Assembly: GCA_021495925.1 (NCBI GenBank)
Contig: JAKEKT010000122.1
Coordinates: 28,075 to 92,074 of the forward strand
Direction: 5' to 3'
Length of the DNA stretch: 64,000 nucleotides
Origin: Diplodia intermedia
Taxonomy: Eukaryota; Ascomycota; Dothideomycetes; Botryosphaeriales; Botryosphaeriaceae
In this document: positions 22,981-35,200 of the stretch, one piece after another
How positions within the stretch are numbered: the first letter of the stretch is position 1
How the letters are laid out: every line of letters starts with the position of its first letter
Made by a program: the position numbers and the translations under genes
Notes under the pieces: model-generated
Database searches by the model: none
What the model was told of the DNA's origin: nothing
The model's input: only the letters and a program-made list of their open reading frames with translations

Positions 22981-23977
22981 ATGGGGAAAATCGACGTGCA
23001 CCATCACATGCTGCCTGCCGGCTATGTGAAGAGTAAGCGCCGTGCCGCATCTGTCCGTTCCGGAGGCTGACTTGACGGTAGAATGGAACGAAGCATCCGG
23101 CATCCCCAAAGGCCTGACACTTCCAGCATGGAGCACTGAGATGGACCTGGAGTTCATGGACCGCAACGGCATAGAGGCTTCCATCCTGTCGCTCAGCGCC
23201 CCCGGGCTGGCCTTTGTCAAGTCTCCGGACGAGGCCTTGCAGCTCTGTCGATGGGTCAACGAATACGCAGCAGAGATCAAGGCCGCGAACCCTTCGCGAT
23301 TCGGCTTTTTCGCGACCCTGCCGCCGCCCGAGCCGGTTGGGCCTTGCATAGAGGAGCTGCGCTACGCCCTCGACGAGCTCGAAGCCGACGGCGTCACTCT
23401 GCTGTCCAGCTACAACGACATGTACCTGGGCCACGCAGCCTTCCGCCCGCTCTGGGAGGAGCTGGACAAGCGCAAGGCCGTAGTCTTCGTGCACCCAACC
23501 TTTGCCAAAACGTGGGGCGCGTCCTCCGACCCGACGATCCCGCGGCCCATTGTCGACTTCCCCCACGAGACGACGCGCACGGCAGTCAACCTCGTCACGT
23601 CCAACACGGTCCGGGACTTCCCGAACTGCAAGATCATCCTGTCGCACGGCGGCGGCACGCTCCCGTACGTGGCCACGAGGATTGCGAACCAAACGGCCGA
23701 TCTGGGGTTGAAGGAGAAATCGGCCGACGACTTTCTTCGGGACGCGAAACGCTTCTACTACGACCTCGCCTTGACCGGCTACGAGGGCCCTGTCGAGGCA
23801 GTGGTCAAGTTTGCTGACGAAGGCCATGTTCTGTACGGCAGCGACTTTCCCTTTGCTCGCGAACGCACGATTGTCCCGCAGATTGCAAGCATCCACGCGG
23901 CGTCCGTGGACGAGGAGACACGCCGGTCGATTGACCATGGCGCTGCAAGGAAACTGTTTCCTCGTTTTTCAGAGTAG
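22981..23977 (+). CDS. Amidohydrolase-2 family decarboxylase (ACMSD-like)
   Basis: A 315-aa TIM-barrel metalloenzyme. Exon 1 (22981-23032) supplies the metal-binding IDVHHHMLP; intron 23033-23081 (GTAAGC..GGTAG) joins it to KWNEASGIP. Further ligands and catalytic residues are in VVFVHPTF (His, about residue 160), ILSHGGGTLPYV (His, about 205) and LYGSDFPFA (Asp, about 275). The family includes ACMSD, gamma-resorcylate decarboxylase and fungal 6-methylsalicylate decarboxylases, which remove CO2 from aromatic acids. Next to a non-reducing PKS, its likely role is decarboxylation of the aromatic acid released by that enzyme. Substrate assignment is inference. Confidence 0.9.
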
Positions 23978-24168
23978 TGTTTGAATTCATCTCATGCTTC
24001 AGTATACTGTCTTTGTGATAGCAACACGAGTCACCGAGTGATGTATCAAAACCACCGACATACAGACCATCCCTTGGAAAGAAGACAAAAGGAAAAAATG
24101 CCGTGAAGCTCGTCACGCCACATTGTACGCCCGCCGCGTCAGTGTCACACTCGCACTGCGGGGTTCCC

Positions 24169-25156
24169 TTACGCGACGGTGGAAATAGCCAGTTGATCCT
24201 AAAGCCAGTCAGCCAAGACGAGCACAGCACCGCGGGAGCCAGTCCCCAACTCACCGGGCCGCCAAACGGCAGGATAAAGTCAGCCGTCTCCGTGACATAC
24301 TTATAGCCCTCGGGCGACTCCTCCGCCTTACCCTTCTGCACATACGCCAGGTACTCTGGCGCGCCGGGGAACACGATGTTGTCGGCCAAGACGACGGACC
24401 CGGGCCGGAGCAGCGACTCGCGCTCGCAGATCTGCAGGTCCGCGATGTACAGGTCCTTCCAGTGGTCCAGCAGCACGAAATCCACCGACTTGGGCCCCAC
24501 CGCGCCCGCCCGCACCAGCCGCGAAAGCGACTCCCCCGCGCTGCCCACCGTGATGGAGACGACGTCCCGCAGCCCCGCCAGGTCGCACAGGCTCGCCGCC
24601 ACCGCCGCGATGATCGGGTTCTTCTCGAACGACACGTACCGCACCCGTCGGCTAGTGCCCGCGCGCTTTACCATGGCGCTTGCAAGGCAGATGGCCGAGT
24701 AGCCGACGTAGGACCCGAACTCGAGGAACGTCGTCGGCACGTTCTCGTCGTCGGTGGTGGTGGTGGTCGCGTCGAGTAGGCGAGTGATGAAGGCGCGCTT
24801 CTCGGCGCCGATGGTCATCAATCCGCGCGGGATCGTGGCTGCGAAGTCGTCGATGGCGTTGCACACGGCGTCTGGGTCGCCGCGGAGCTGGTCGAGGTCC
24901 GGCCGCGCGTAGACGTACTTGAGCAGGGCGAGCTCCTCGGCGCCTTCTTTCTGTGGAGGGAACGGGGAGTGTCAGCGTCTGTTTTTTTTCTTAGTATCAT
25001 GGGGGTAGGTACGTGGTTTGCGGCTACGGTGGCGTTGAAGAAGTTGGAGCTGTTGGCGACGGCGGGCGCTGAACCGTCGGCGACGGCGGCCGTGTCAAAG
25101 TATGTCGATGTGCCGCCAACGGGCATTGCCGGGGCCTGGGTCGTTACGGCTGCCAT
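24169..25156 (-). CDS. Catechol-type O-methyltransferase
   Basis: A 289-aa SAM-dependent enzyme from three exons; introns 24951-25012 and 24199-24254 join in frame to a TAA at 24169. SAM motif I is TFLEFGSYVGYSAICLA. The COMT signature follows, with LLDHWKDLY (metal/catalytic lysine region) and LLRPGSVVLADNIVFPGAP. This matches catechol O-methyltransferases, which methylate one of two adjacent phenol hydroxyls. That fits a decarboxylated, hydroxylated polyketide ring as substrate (inference). It has no signal peptide and is probably cytosolic. It shares a 248-bp divergent promoter with the SDR at 25405. Confidence 0.9.
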
Positions 25157-25404
25157 TTCTTTTTTTCTGGTGATGTTTGTTTTGCAAGTGGTGCGTTGCG
25201 CCTCCGCACAATTGCATATAAAGCAAGTATCGACCGGTCCATTTCGGGCAGATTCGGCAGCGAATCAGGCCCCTCAGCTCCCCCACCACCCGTGCTCCGC
25301 ATCTTAACTCCACCGCCGCGGCTGTTAGCCCCGGGCATAAGGCTATCCCCGATGTAAATATCGAGAGCAGCTTGCAAGTTCGCCAGTCCATTCGCGCCGC
25401 AGCC
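25157..25404. promoter_or_regulatory. Shared divergent promoter, O-methyltransferase / SDR
   Basis: A 248-bp gap between divergent cluster genes, with TATA-like stretches (for example ATATAAAG near 25216). No operator could be defined. Confidence 0.45.
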
Positions 25405-26504
25405 ATGGGTTTCGCCACCACCATCCTCCACTCGCAGTTCTTCGTCACCCCGCCGTTTCCTGACTCCGACTTCACCGGCCAGACCGCCATCGTCACCGGC
25501 GCCACCTCCGGCCTCGGCTTCGAGGCAGCGAAGCACCTCCTGCGCCTCGGCGCATCGCGCGTCATCCTCGCCGTGCGGAATGTCGCCAAAGGGGAGCAGG
25601 CGGCGAAAGAGCTCGAGCCGGCAAAGGCCGCACCCTCCAGCTCCGTCGAGGTGTGGCAGCTGGACCTCGGCAGCTTTGCGTCCATCAAGGACTTTGGAGC
25701 GCGCGTCGCGACGCTGGACCGCCTGGACGCGGTCGTGCAGAACGCCGGCATCATGACCAGCCAGTTCGCGCTGGTCGAGGGCTGCGAGAGCCAGATTGCC
25801 GTCAACGTCATCAGCCCCGTGCTGCTCGGCTACCTGGTCCTGCCCAAGCTGCGGGAGTCGGCCGCCAAGCATGGTGCCAAGGGCAGGCTGGCGTTCGTGG
25901 GCAGCGATCTCCAGTTCATCGCGCCGCTGAAGGAGAAGTCGGTGCCCGGGAGCTTGCTCGACGCCCTCAACTCGGAGGAGACGGCGAGCATGGGCGACAG
26001 GTGCGTTTGCATGGAGCATACCGCGGCGTAGTTGCTGATTGAGCTTAGATACGGCGTGTCCAAGCTGCTGCTGATGTGGGCGGTGCGGGACATGGCGCAG
26101 CGGTTCCCCTTCTCCTCCGGCCAGTCCGACGTCGTCATCGCCTGCCTGACGCCCGGCCTGTGCAAGAGCAACCTCGTCCGCGACGACGAGAGCTGGATCG
26201 CGGGCGTCATCAGGCGCATGCTGATCGGAATCGTTGCCCGCTCCACCGAAGTGGGCAGCCGCTGCCTCGTGAATGCGGTGAAACCGGAGCTCGGCGAAGA
26301 GTGCCACGGCGCCTTCCTCATGGACTGCAAGCCTTGTGCAGAGTAAGTTGCTTTCAAAGCCGACCAGAACGATCATTTGAACTAACCGGTGCCTGACGCA
26401 GCCTGACGGGCAACTCGGACAAGCCTGAGATGAAGGAAGCCCGGAGCAAGTTCTTGGACGAGTTGTCTGCGCGCCTGCAGGGTATCAGTCCAGGCATCTT
26501 CTAA
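25405..26504 (+). CDS. Short-chain dehydrogenase/reductase (retinol dehydrogenase-like)
   Basis: A 330-aa NAD(P)-dependent oxidoreductase from three exons; introns are 26001-26048 (GTGCGT..CTTAG) and 26343-26401 (GTAAGT..CGCAG). The cofactor loop is TAIVTGATSGLGFEAA, the structural motif is VVQNAGIM (an NNAG variant), and the catalytic YGVSK is created by the first splice junction (DR|YGVSK). FVGSDLQF holds the catalytic Ser region. The protein resembles the retinol dehydrogenase/protochlorophyllide reductase-like SDRs common in fungal clusters. It is probably a tailoring ketone/alcohol oxidoreductase. Confidence 0.9.
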
Positions 26505-26632
26505 TTGGGATTGGTATGGAGGGGTGCTGAATGGACACGGATAGATAGTCTACAAATTGACCGATTCCGACGTGCATACAAGAGTCATCTTCGCCCATCA
26601 CCCACGTATCGTGGCCGCCATACCTCTCCACC

Positions 26633-28243
26633 ATGAACTGGCCTTCTCAAGTTCCTTTGGGCGCGGCCGCCGCCCTCCTGGTACGCATCGCCTCGCCGCT
26701 CTCACGCCAGCCTCCTAACGTCTACAGCTCGTCCTCTTCCTCTCCCTCCGCGCCGTCTACCGCCTCCTTCTCCACCCCCTCCGCCCATTCCCCGGCCCCG
26801 CCAGTCGAGCGGTATCTCACATCCCACACGCGCGCTCCATACTCCACGGGCACTTGCCGCAAGACCTCACGTCGCTACACGCCAAATATGGAGACGTCGT
26901 GCGCATATCCCCCGACATGCTCTCCTTCACCGCTCCGGAGGCGTGGAACGACATCTATGGGCACGGCACGAAGCAGCGGTTCCAGAAATGGGGCATGACG
27001 CGGAGCCACGCCGGCGTCGACCACATCCTGTCGGCCAACGACGCCGACCACGCGCGGCAGCGGCGCAGCATCAACCACGCCTTCAGCGAAAAGGCGCTGC
27101 GGGCGCAGGAAGGGCTGCTCATGGCGTACATCAACAAGCTGACACGGGCGCTGGAGACGCAGCCGGCGGGGGCCGTGGTCGACGTGAAGTCGTGGCTGGA
27201 GTGGACCGCGTTCGACATCATCGGCGAGCTGGCCTTCGGCGAGCCGTTCGGGTGCCTGGCCGACGCGCAGTACCACCCGTGGGTGGCGCTGCTGTTCCCC
27301 TTCATCAAGGCGCTGTCCTTCTTCGGCGTCGCCCGCCTGTACAAGCCGTTCACGCCGCTGCTCATCGCGCTCATGCCCAAGGCCGCCATCAAGCAGCGCG
27401 CGCAGCACATCGCCCTCTCCGCGGCCAAGGTGCACGCGCGCATCGCGGCGGGCGAGCAGCCGGACCGCTCCGACTTCTGGACGTACATCCTGCGCCACAA
27501 CGGCGACGAGAAGAAGGGCATGAGCGTCGCCGAGATGGAGTCCAACGCCAGCATCTTCATCACCGGCGGCAGCGAGACCGTCGCCACCGCCCTGTGCGGC
27601 ATCCTGTACCTGCTAGCGAAGAACCCCGGCGCCATGCGCGCACTGCGGGACGAAGTGACGGCAGCCTTCGCCCGCAAGGACGACATCGACATGATCGGCG
27701 TCGCCGGCCTGAAGGTCCTGCACGCCACCATCTGCGAGGGCATGCGCATCTACCCGCCCGTGCCCGCCGGCCTGCAGCGCGTCGCTCCCGCGGGCGGCGC
27801 CGTCGTGGCGGGACGTTTCGTCCCCGAAGGAGTGCGTCCATTGTCCCCTTCATGTTTCCTACGTATTCCCCCCCGACTGACCACCACCAAAACAGACCAT
27901 CGTCAACGTCTCCCAGCAGCCCGCCTACCACTCCGCCGCCAACTTCTTCCGCCCCGACGCCTTCCTGCCCGAGCGCTGGCTGCCCTCGCCCCCGCCCGCC
28001 TTCGCCAACGACCGCCGCGACGCCTTCCAGCCCTTCAGCACCGGCCCGCGCAACTGCGTCGGCAAGAACCTCGCCCTCGCCGAGATGAAGCTCGTCCTGG
28101 CGCGAATCGTGTGGCAGTTCGGATGGGAGCTGGCCGACGACGGCTTCGCGCTCGATGCCCAGAAGGTCTTCATCATGCGGGAGAAGCCGGCGTTGAATCT
28201 CAGGCTGTGGTCGCTGGCCGACGAAGCAGCTGCTGTAGAATAG
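26633..28243 (+). CDS. Cytochrome P450 monooxygenase
   Basis: A 499-aa P450; introns are 26681-26727 and 27832-27895. The hydrophobic N-terminal anchor is split by the first intron (ALL|LVLFLSLRAVYRLLLHPL) and leads into the proline hinge RPFPGPASRA. The I-helix is SIFITGGSETVATAL (about residues 290-305), the ExxR is CEGMRIYPPVPAGLQR and the haem loop is FSTGPRNCVGKNLA with its Cys ligand. ER membrane, needs a P450 reductase. It is probably an oxidative tailoring enzyme of the polyketide cluster. Confidence 0.92.
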
Positions 28244-29255
28244 TAACGCGATGAATACACGTCTATATCTGCACACTAGCCTTTTTGTCGACGTGACGCG
28301 GCTGTCCGTGACGTTCAATGCTTGACCCACCGCCGCAAATGAATGCGTGCCGCCAGAAGATAGAAAAAATTGCTTCTCTTAATTGCAACACCATCGCTTC
28401 GAACTCTCGCTCGCTCCATGCCCGTGGAAATGGTCTGGCCCTCCCACCGACTCGCCGGGTATTCGGCGTGCGGAAACCCCGAACCTGCCGAATTAGTCCG
28501 ATGTGAGACGCCGACCGAGCGCGCCCGATCATCCAATTATTTGTGGCGAAACTGGCCGAAGACGGCCGTTCGGGCGGCCGCCGAACGATTCGGGCCGGCC
28601 GACCCCCGAAATTCCCGAACCGGACGTGCCGTAGTGGGTGGTCGAAGGAGACGTCCAAACGTCGGTCTAAGCGAAGAGGCAGATGCATCCAGATGTAAGA
28701 TTCTACTGCCGGCATAAGGTGGATGTATGTGGGTCCGTTCATGTGGCCGGCAGCAAATCCTTGATGTTGGCGCAAAATCCGGTACAGCCCCCTGTCGCAG
28801 CCGATGGCTAGCGCGAAGAATAGCAGTAGCTCGTTCTTAGAGAAAAAAAAAAACAATACGTAGGTAGTTGAAGCTATCGTCTAGATATATGTATAGAATT
28901 TTTAACTCGATATTCTCGTCCGGACGATAGCTTCAACTACCTACGTATTGTTTTTATAGTTGAAGCCGTCGTCCGGACGAGAATGTCGAATTACCCATGA
29001 ATGACATGAGCAAAAAACAGATCCACGCTAGCCATCGGCTGCGCGAAGAAGCTGTAATCCACACGCTAAATCGATTCCCGGCCTAGTAAGTTGTAGAACT
29101 CGATCGCTTCTTAAAAGTCGCTTATTCTAAGCATAGTATAGATATATATAGTAGTATATAGAACCTTATTATAACGCCGATAGTAACGAAAACAAGTTGA
29201 AGAAAACACTCCACCAGCGCCAAACGCCCCAAAAGAATATGGTATCCTACAACCG
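28244..29255. other. Intergenic 1 kb with MITE-like element
   Basis: Between the P450 and the 3' end of the PKS. The part 28440-28640 is GC-rich with many CCGAA/TTCGG inversions. The palindromic element at 28796-29044 is described separately; 29080-29220 is AT-rich. No gene. Confidence 0.5.
28796..29044. mobile_element. Nested inverted-repeat (MITE-like) element
   Basis: Perfect 18-bp terminal inverted repeats CGCAGCCGATGGCTAGCG (28796-28813) and its reverse complement (29027-29044) bound a 249-bp element. Inside is a perfect 29-nt inverted repeat (28853-28881 versus 28923-28951) with a 41-nt loop. A further diverged copy of part of the loop and arm follows (about 28958-28988, with GTCCGGACGAGAAT). 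It has no coding capacity. It is consistent with a non-autonomous DNA transposon or folded foldback element. No target-site duplication could be fixed. Confidence 0.65.
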
Positions 29256-32200
29256 TCACAGCCCCAAATGCGCCAAAAGAAACTCATACCCAGGCGCAAC
29301 CGTCTCCTCCCACCTCTCGCTGCCGGGCCTCAGCGCCACGTCGTGGATATGCCTCGCCCCCTGCACAGTCAACAGCCGCCCCTCCACCCCCTCCCTCCCC
29401 AGCGCGTCGACGAACGCGCGCGCGCTCGCGTACGGCACGATCTCGTCCCTCGTCCCGTGGATCACGAACGTCGGCACCCGGTACCGCCCGCGCCGCACCT
29501 GCGCCAGCGGACTGATGGCCGCAACGCGCTCCGCGTCCGGCCACCGCGTCCACGCTCCTTCTTCCTCATCGTCGCTGGGCAGGCCGTTCAGCAGCAGCGG
29601 CAGCCCGTTGCCCTCCTTGAACAGCGACAGGACGAGCTCCGACCGCGGGTCCCCGGGGCGCACCCAGCCGAGGCCGGTGGTGTCGGTGGCCGCGGCGCCG
29701 TCGCCGTCGTAGCCGGTGATCTGTAGAGAAGACGCCGTGTCAGCAGTTTGTCCCGTAGTGTTGTCCGCATAGTCAGTCGGTTCTCCATTACTTACCGCTC
29801 TCTTCGGCAGCGCCTTCACAATGTCCCGCATATTCATGCTCCGCTCGGGATACTCCTCCGCGCGCCTCCGGTCCAAGTCGCCCGACTCGAAGTCCGTCGG
29901 CGCGTAGAACGCCAGCACCGCGCGCGGCGGCGTCACGTCCGACGTCATCCAAGCTGTTGTCATGGCGAGGTGGCCGCCAGACGACCACCCGACGACAACG
30001 ACCTGTTCCGCGTCGACGAGCACGCCGCGCCGGCGGGCGAGCCCGGGAAGCGCGGCTTTGATCCATTTGTACGCGTCGAGCGTGTCGGCGACGGGCCCGT
30101 CGACCAGCTGCACCTCCGGGCACAGCCGGTAGTCGATGCTGACGGGCAGCACGCCGTTGGCGACGAGGAAGGCGGTTTGGTGCGGGCGCACGGCTTTGCG
30201 GGAGAGCGTCATGTGGCCGCCGCCGTGGATCATCAGGGCTGTGTGAGAGGAAGGTGATGTGTCAGCGCATGTGCGGTAGGGGAGGCACGGCGGGTTCTGG
30301 GTCAAATTGAGTCTGGGTGCCCGCACCTGCCTCGCGGGAACACTGCACATGCCCATGTACATGGGGAGCTGAATACGATATCTGGACGTAGATGTGGATT
30401 TAAAATGCGGACGACTGCGTCCAGATATCGGATTCGGCTCCCTACGTAAGTATGTGCAGTGTCTCGATGAGACAGGTGCGGGTGGACAGACTCGTTTCGT
30501 TTGGAACCCGCCATGGCAGGGCGAGAAAAAACGGGGAGGATCACGCACCGACGCCCATGGCGCTGGCGGGAGGGTTCTGCGGCCAGAACACATCCGCCTC
30601 GATGTCCACGCCGTCAACGCTTTTGTACACCATTGTCTCGGCCACGGGACGCGGGAGCGCGCGCTGCGGCACCGCGTCCGTCCGCATGCTGCCGATTAGT
30701 AGCCGCTGCGTGTTGAGGGCGGCCGTCGGGCCCTGCGAGTACGTAACGGCGGGGAAGCCGGCGCGCTTGAAGCACCGCACCCACGCCTCGGGCGGCTGCA
30801 GCGCGTACGCGCCGCCCTTGTCCAGCCACCAGCTGTCCAGCAGCCCGTACACGATGTCGTACCAGTCGACGACGTCGGTGACCTCGGACAGCACGACGAA
30901 GCCGGACGAGGGGTGAAGCAGCTGCTTGAGCCGGGCGAGCGTCGCGGTGCGGTCTGCCGTGGCGTGCACGCAGTTGGTGCCGATGACGATGTCGAAGGGC
31001 CCCGCGGCGGAGAGGGCGGGCGGTGGGGCGTGCTCCATGTTCCACGTCTGGAAGTGTAGCCATGGGTACTGGTCGGCGAATTTTTTGAGAGCGTGGTTGA
31101 CGAGCGTGGGTGAGATGTCGGTGAAGGTGTAGGATACGGGGCGACCCAGCTTCTGGAGCGTTTGCACGAGTTTTCTGGTGGTTCCGCCGACTGTGTGGCA
31201 GCGTTAGTGAGCGAACAAAGTTGTCTTCATGTACACTTACAGCCTGCTCCAACCTCGAGAATCCTGACCGTGCTGGTGGCCTTGCTACTGGAGACGGCAT
31301 TGGCGACCATGTCCACCAGCATCCCGGTTGCGGTGGCCAGCATGGGGGAATTGAGATAAAAGTCTTCCAGAATGGCCTGCGACTGCCGCGTCTTGAACAG
31401 CAGGCCAACCGGGTCCTGCTTGCCGGCCAAGCACCGCGCCAGCTGCGATCCCGTCAAGTCCATCAGCGTGACGTCACAGCGGTACGCGGGGAAGTCGCTC
31501 TGCAGCCGCGCCAGAAGCTCCGCCGAACCGCTCTTCGGACACTCTGCGTCTCCTCTCACGCGCTCCGCCTCGCCCTTCGTCTCCACCAATCCGTGCTTCT
31601 CCAGGATGATCCACACGCGCTGCATGAGCCGGTCGTACGCGTGCTTCGACTTGTACCGCACGGCAGGCAGCAGTTGGCCCTTCTCCATCGACCTCAAATC
31701 GACACCGAGCTCCGCGAGCGCCTCAACCATGTACGCCAGCATGAGCGCATCCTGGGCGGGACCGACGGCCGTTTCGAAAGCCTCGAAGCCGCATTCTGCC
31801 GCCTTGGTGGAATAGGTCCTCTCGCTGACCACTAGAGCGTCGAACGGGCTGCCCAAGTCAGCTGGAACGGCAACACTCTCGGATGGGACCGTGCTCGAAG
31901 TGGTAGACGTACTGACGGAGGAGGAGGAGGGATCAACGGAAGCGCCGGCGGCGGCACCTCCGCAGCTCGCAATCGTCTCGGCGATGGAAAGGTCCAGCAG
32001 GCTGTCGTCCAGGTCGGCGCCGAATGCGTCTTCCAGCTCGCCCTTGAGCTCCACCGCCGCCAGCGAATCGACGCCGAGGTCGCGAAGCGTCTCTTCATCG
32101 CGCATGGACGAGACGGCGGCACCGCACGCGTCTGATATGATCTGGAGAACACGCTGGCGGATCGCGCCGTCCTCGACGGGAACCTGCACTGCGGCTTGAA

Positions 32201-35200
32201 CCGCCGGCGTAGGCAACGACAAGGAGGAGGCAGCCGCCGACGAGGGTGCCTTCCCGATGCCCAAGTACCCAACAATCTCGGCGATGGTCGAGTCCAAATG
32301 CACCACGTTCTCATCCACCTCGACCGCAAACACCTCCTCGATCTCGCTCTTCAGCTCCACTGCTGCCAGCGAGTCCACTCCGAGATCGCGGAGCGTTTCA
32401 TCGTCCCTGATATCGGCGACCGGGGCGCCGCACGCATCCCCCACAATCTTCAGCAAGCGATCGCGGCCCGGCCCCGTTCCAACACTCTGCGCAACGTCCA
32501 CCAACGGAAGCATCTCGGCCACAGGCGGCGACGGCCCAGCAGCCCTCGCCTTCGTCCTCGGTTTCGGCTCCAAGGTCAAGCACAACCTCGCCAAAGCGCC
32601 CAGATCGCAGCCCAACAGATCCGGCGCCGCGATGTCCTTGCCGAACTGCTGACTCAGGTCCTCGGCGAACTCGACGGCCGCGAGTGAATCCACGCCCAGG
32701 TCGGCCATGGTGGAGTCGGCAGCGATGGCATCTGCCGCCGCGCCCGTGTAAGTGGCGATGATCTTGCGGAGGCTGCTATCGTCAAGCTCGCCAGGCGGGG
32801 TCGCTATGACATCCTCCGCGCCGTCTTCTGAAGAGGAGGACGAGGGCACAAGCTGGGGCACAGCCTGGGCGCTGGGGACTGCGGGCTGCACGGCAGGACG
32901 GCGGCTAACGGATGGAGGGTGCCTTTCCTTGGTCGTCGGCGAGCTGTTGGCCGAGTCGAGCAGCTTCTCCAGCGTCGCGATGGGCAGGCGCGTGAACTTG
33001 ACGTCCATGATGGCCGCGGCGACCTCGCCCGCAGGCGTCAGGACGAACACATCACCGGCAGCAGCAGTCTCGCTGGTCGACCTGAACGCGGCATACACGG
33101 TCCATGCGGTCTCGCCGCGCAGGAAATCGCACGCCGCAGACAGCGTGGCGCTCTCGACGCCCGTGGCCACGAAGACGTGGTTGGGGATGCACGCGTCGCT
33201 GCTGTTGATCAGCAGCCCGACCACCTGGATGAAGGTGTCGAGGGAGACGGTGTCGCAGGGCCCGATGGCCGAACTCTCGTCAGGAGCCACGTGCGGGGAG
33301 GGCACCTGGATGCGGGCGATGGCGCGCGTGCCGTGCATGGTGATGGACTGGATGCCGCGCAGCAAAGGCGCGTAGGTGACGACCTGAGAGAACAGGCCGT
33401 ACGCCCGCTTCGACAGCAACGTCTCGGCGTCGGGTGCGTTTGCGATGTCGGCCACGCGCTCCGATACCAGGTGCTGGTAGCCCTGCAACCGCGGCGGCTT
33501 GCCCAGACGCACCTTTCCCCGGCCGTGGATGGAGACGCGCTGCCTGGGATCGGCTTTGGCGACGCTGCGCAGCTGGAAGTTCCACGCGCCGGCTTCGACT
33601 TCCTCCAGTACGACCGTTACATCGCGGCTCGCGTCGACACCCAGGGGTTGTTCGAAACTGAGGTCCTCGAAGGACAGGGCGCCAGCGAAGCGCGGGCCCA
33701 GGTGCTGCTGGAGCGCCATGACGGCGCACTCCATGTACATGGATGCCGGGCAAAGCGGGCGGCTGCGGACGGCATGGCCAGACACGATCTCGCGGAAGCG
33801 CGTCGAGCAGACGTTGACGGTGAAGTCCATCTGGCCGCGCGGCGTCACGAGCAGCGGGGGTCTCTCCACCGCAGGAGCAGCAGCGGGCACCACATCTTCG
33901 GATGCCTTTTGCGCCATCTCCAGCGCCTCGACGGCCCTGTCGACGTTCTTGACCCAAGCCGACTCCCGCGCAAACTCGTACGGCGGCAGCCACACGGGCG
34001 CCACGTCGACGCCCGCCTCGACAGGTCCGCCCAGCCACGGCCAGAACGACACGTCCAGCCCCTCCCTCCAGAGCGCATTCGTAACGTCCGGCAGAACGCT
34101 CTCCGGCACCTTGGCACCTGCGAAGCGCATGCCAACGAAGACGTGGTCGTCGGGCCTGGCAACCGCACGCTTCGCCATGGAAACGATAGGGCTGTCGGTC
34201 CCCGCCTCGAGCCAGACACAGCGGGGCCCCAGGCGCGCCTCCACCCTACGGATGGCTTCGGCGAAGTATACCGGCTCCCGCGCGTGCTGGGCTATGCGGG
34301 CCGGAGCGGGACGCCGAGATGCAGCATTGTCGGGAACACACATCTCCAGCGGGATGCGGGGCTCCACAAAAGCCAGCGTGTCCGCCAGCGCCGCGAGCTC
34401 GGGGAGCAGCGGCTCCGTGAAGCGCGAGTGGAAGCCGTGCGTGACGTCGACGCGTTGGCAGCGCACGCCGGCGAAGTGATGGTCCGATGCGAGCACCTCC
34501 TCCGCCCTCGCGACCGCCGCAGCGGAGCCCACGACGACTTGGCTGGCGGGCGCGTTGTAGCAGGCCACTTCGAGCTCCTCACTCCCGACGGCATCGATGA
34601 GGCGTTGGGCGACATCGCGCCCGGCGTGCACCGCCAGCATGCACCCGCGCTCTTCCCCCCACGCCGTCGCCATCAGCTTCGCGCGCGCCGCCACGACCTT
34701 CAGCCCGCTCTGCAGACTCACAGCGCCTGACACGGCCAGCGCCGTCAGCTCTCCGAAGCTGTGCCCGACGACGGCGTCGACGCGCAGCCCGGCGTCCATC
34801 CAGCAGCGGGCGCTGGCGTACTGCACCGCGAAGGTGCCCGTCTGCAGTGTTATCACGCTGTCCAGCGGCTCGGTTTCGAACAGGGCGGGCAGGATGCTCG
34901 GGTATCCCATGCCGACGAGGAGGCTTTCGCACTCGGCGATGTAGGCCTGGAGCCGTGGGCTGCTGTCGTACAGGGTGTGGGACAGCCCGATCGTTTGCTT
35001 GCTCTGCCCGCCGAACGCGAGGACCACCGGGCGGGGCATGTCCTTTGTCGCTGCTGTGTCGACTACTGAGCGCGTGCTCTGCAGAGCGGCACGTAAGCTG
35101 GGTAAGTCTGTTGCCGTTGCAGTGAACCGGTAGCGATGGCGCTGACGCCGCTCGGCGAGGGTGAAGGCGACGTCTCCGAGGGACAGCTCCGGATGCTTGG

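Noticed and set aside
28440..28640. Many CCGAA/TTCGG inversions suggesting another palindromic element
   Set aside because: The matches are short and irregular. No consistent arm could be defined.
32919..34730. Long plus-strand reading frame (about 600 codons) opposite the PKS
   Set aside because: Arg/His-rich translation without domain character. It is the antisense shadow of a GC-rich coding strand; similar shadows lie opposite the monooxygenase and the esterase.
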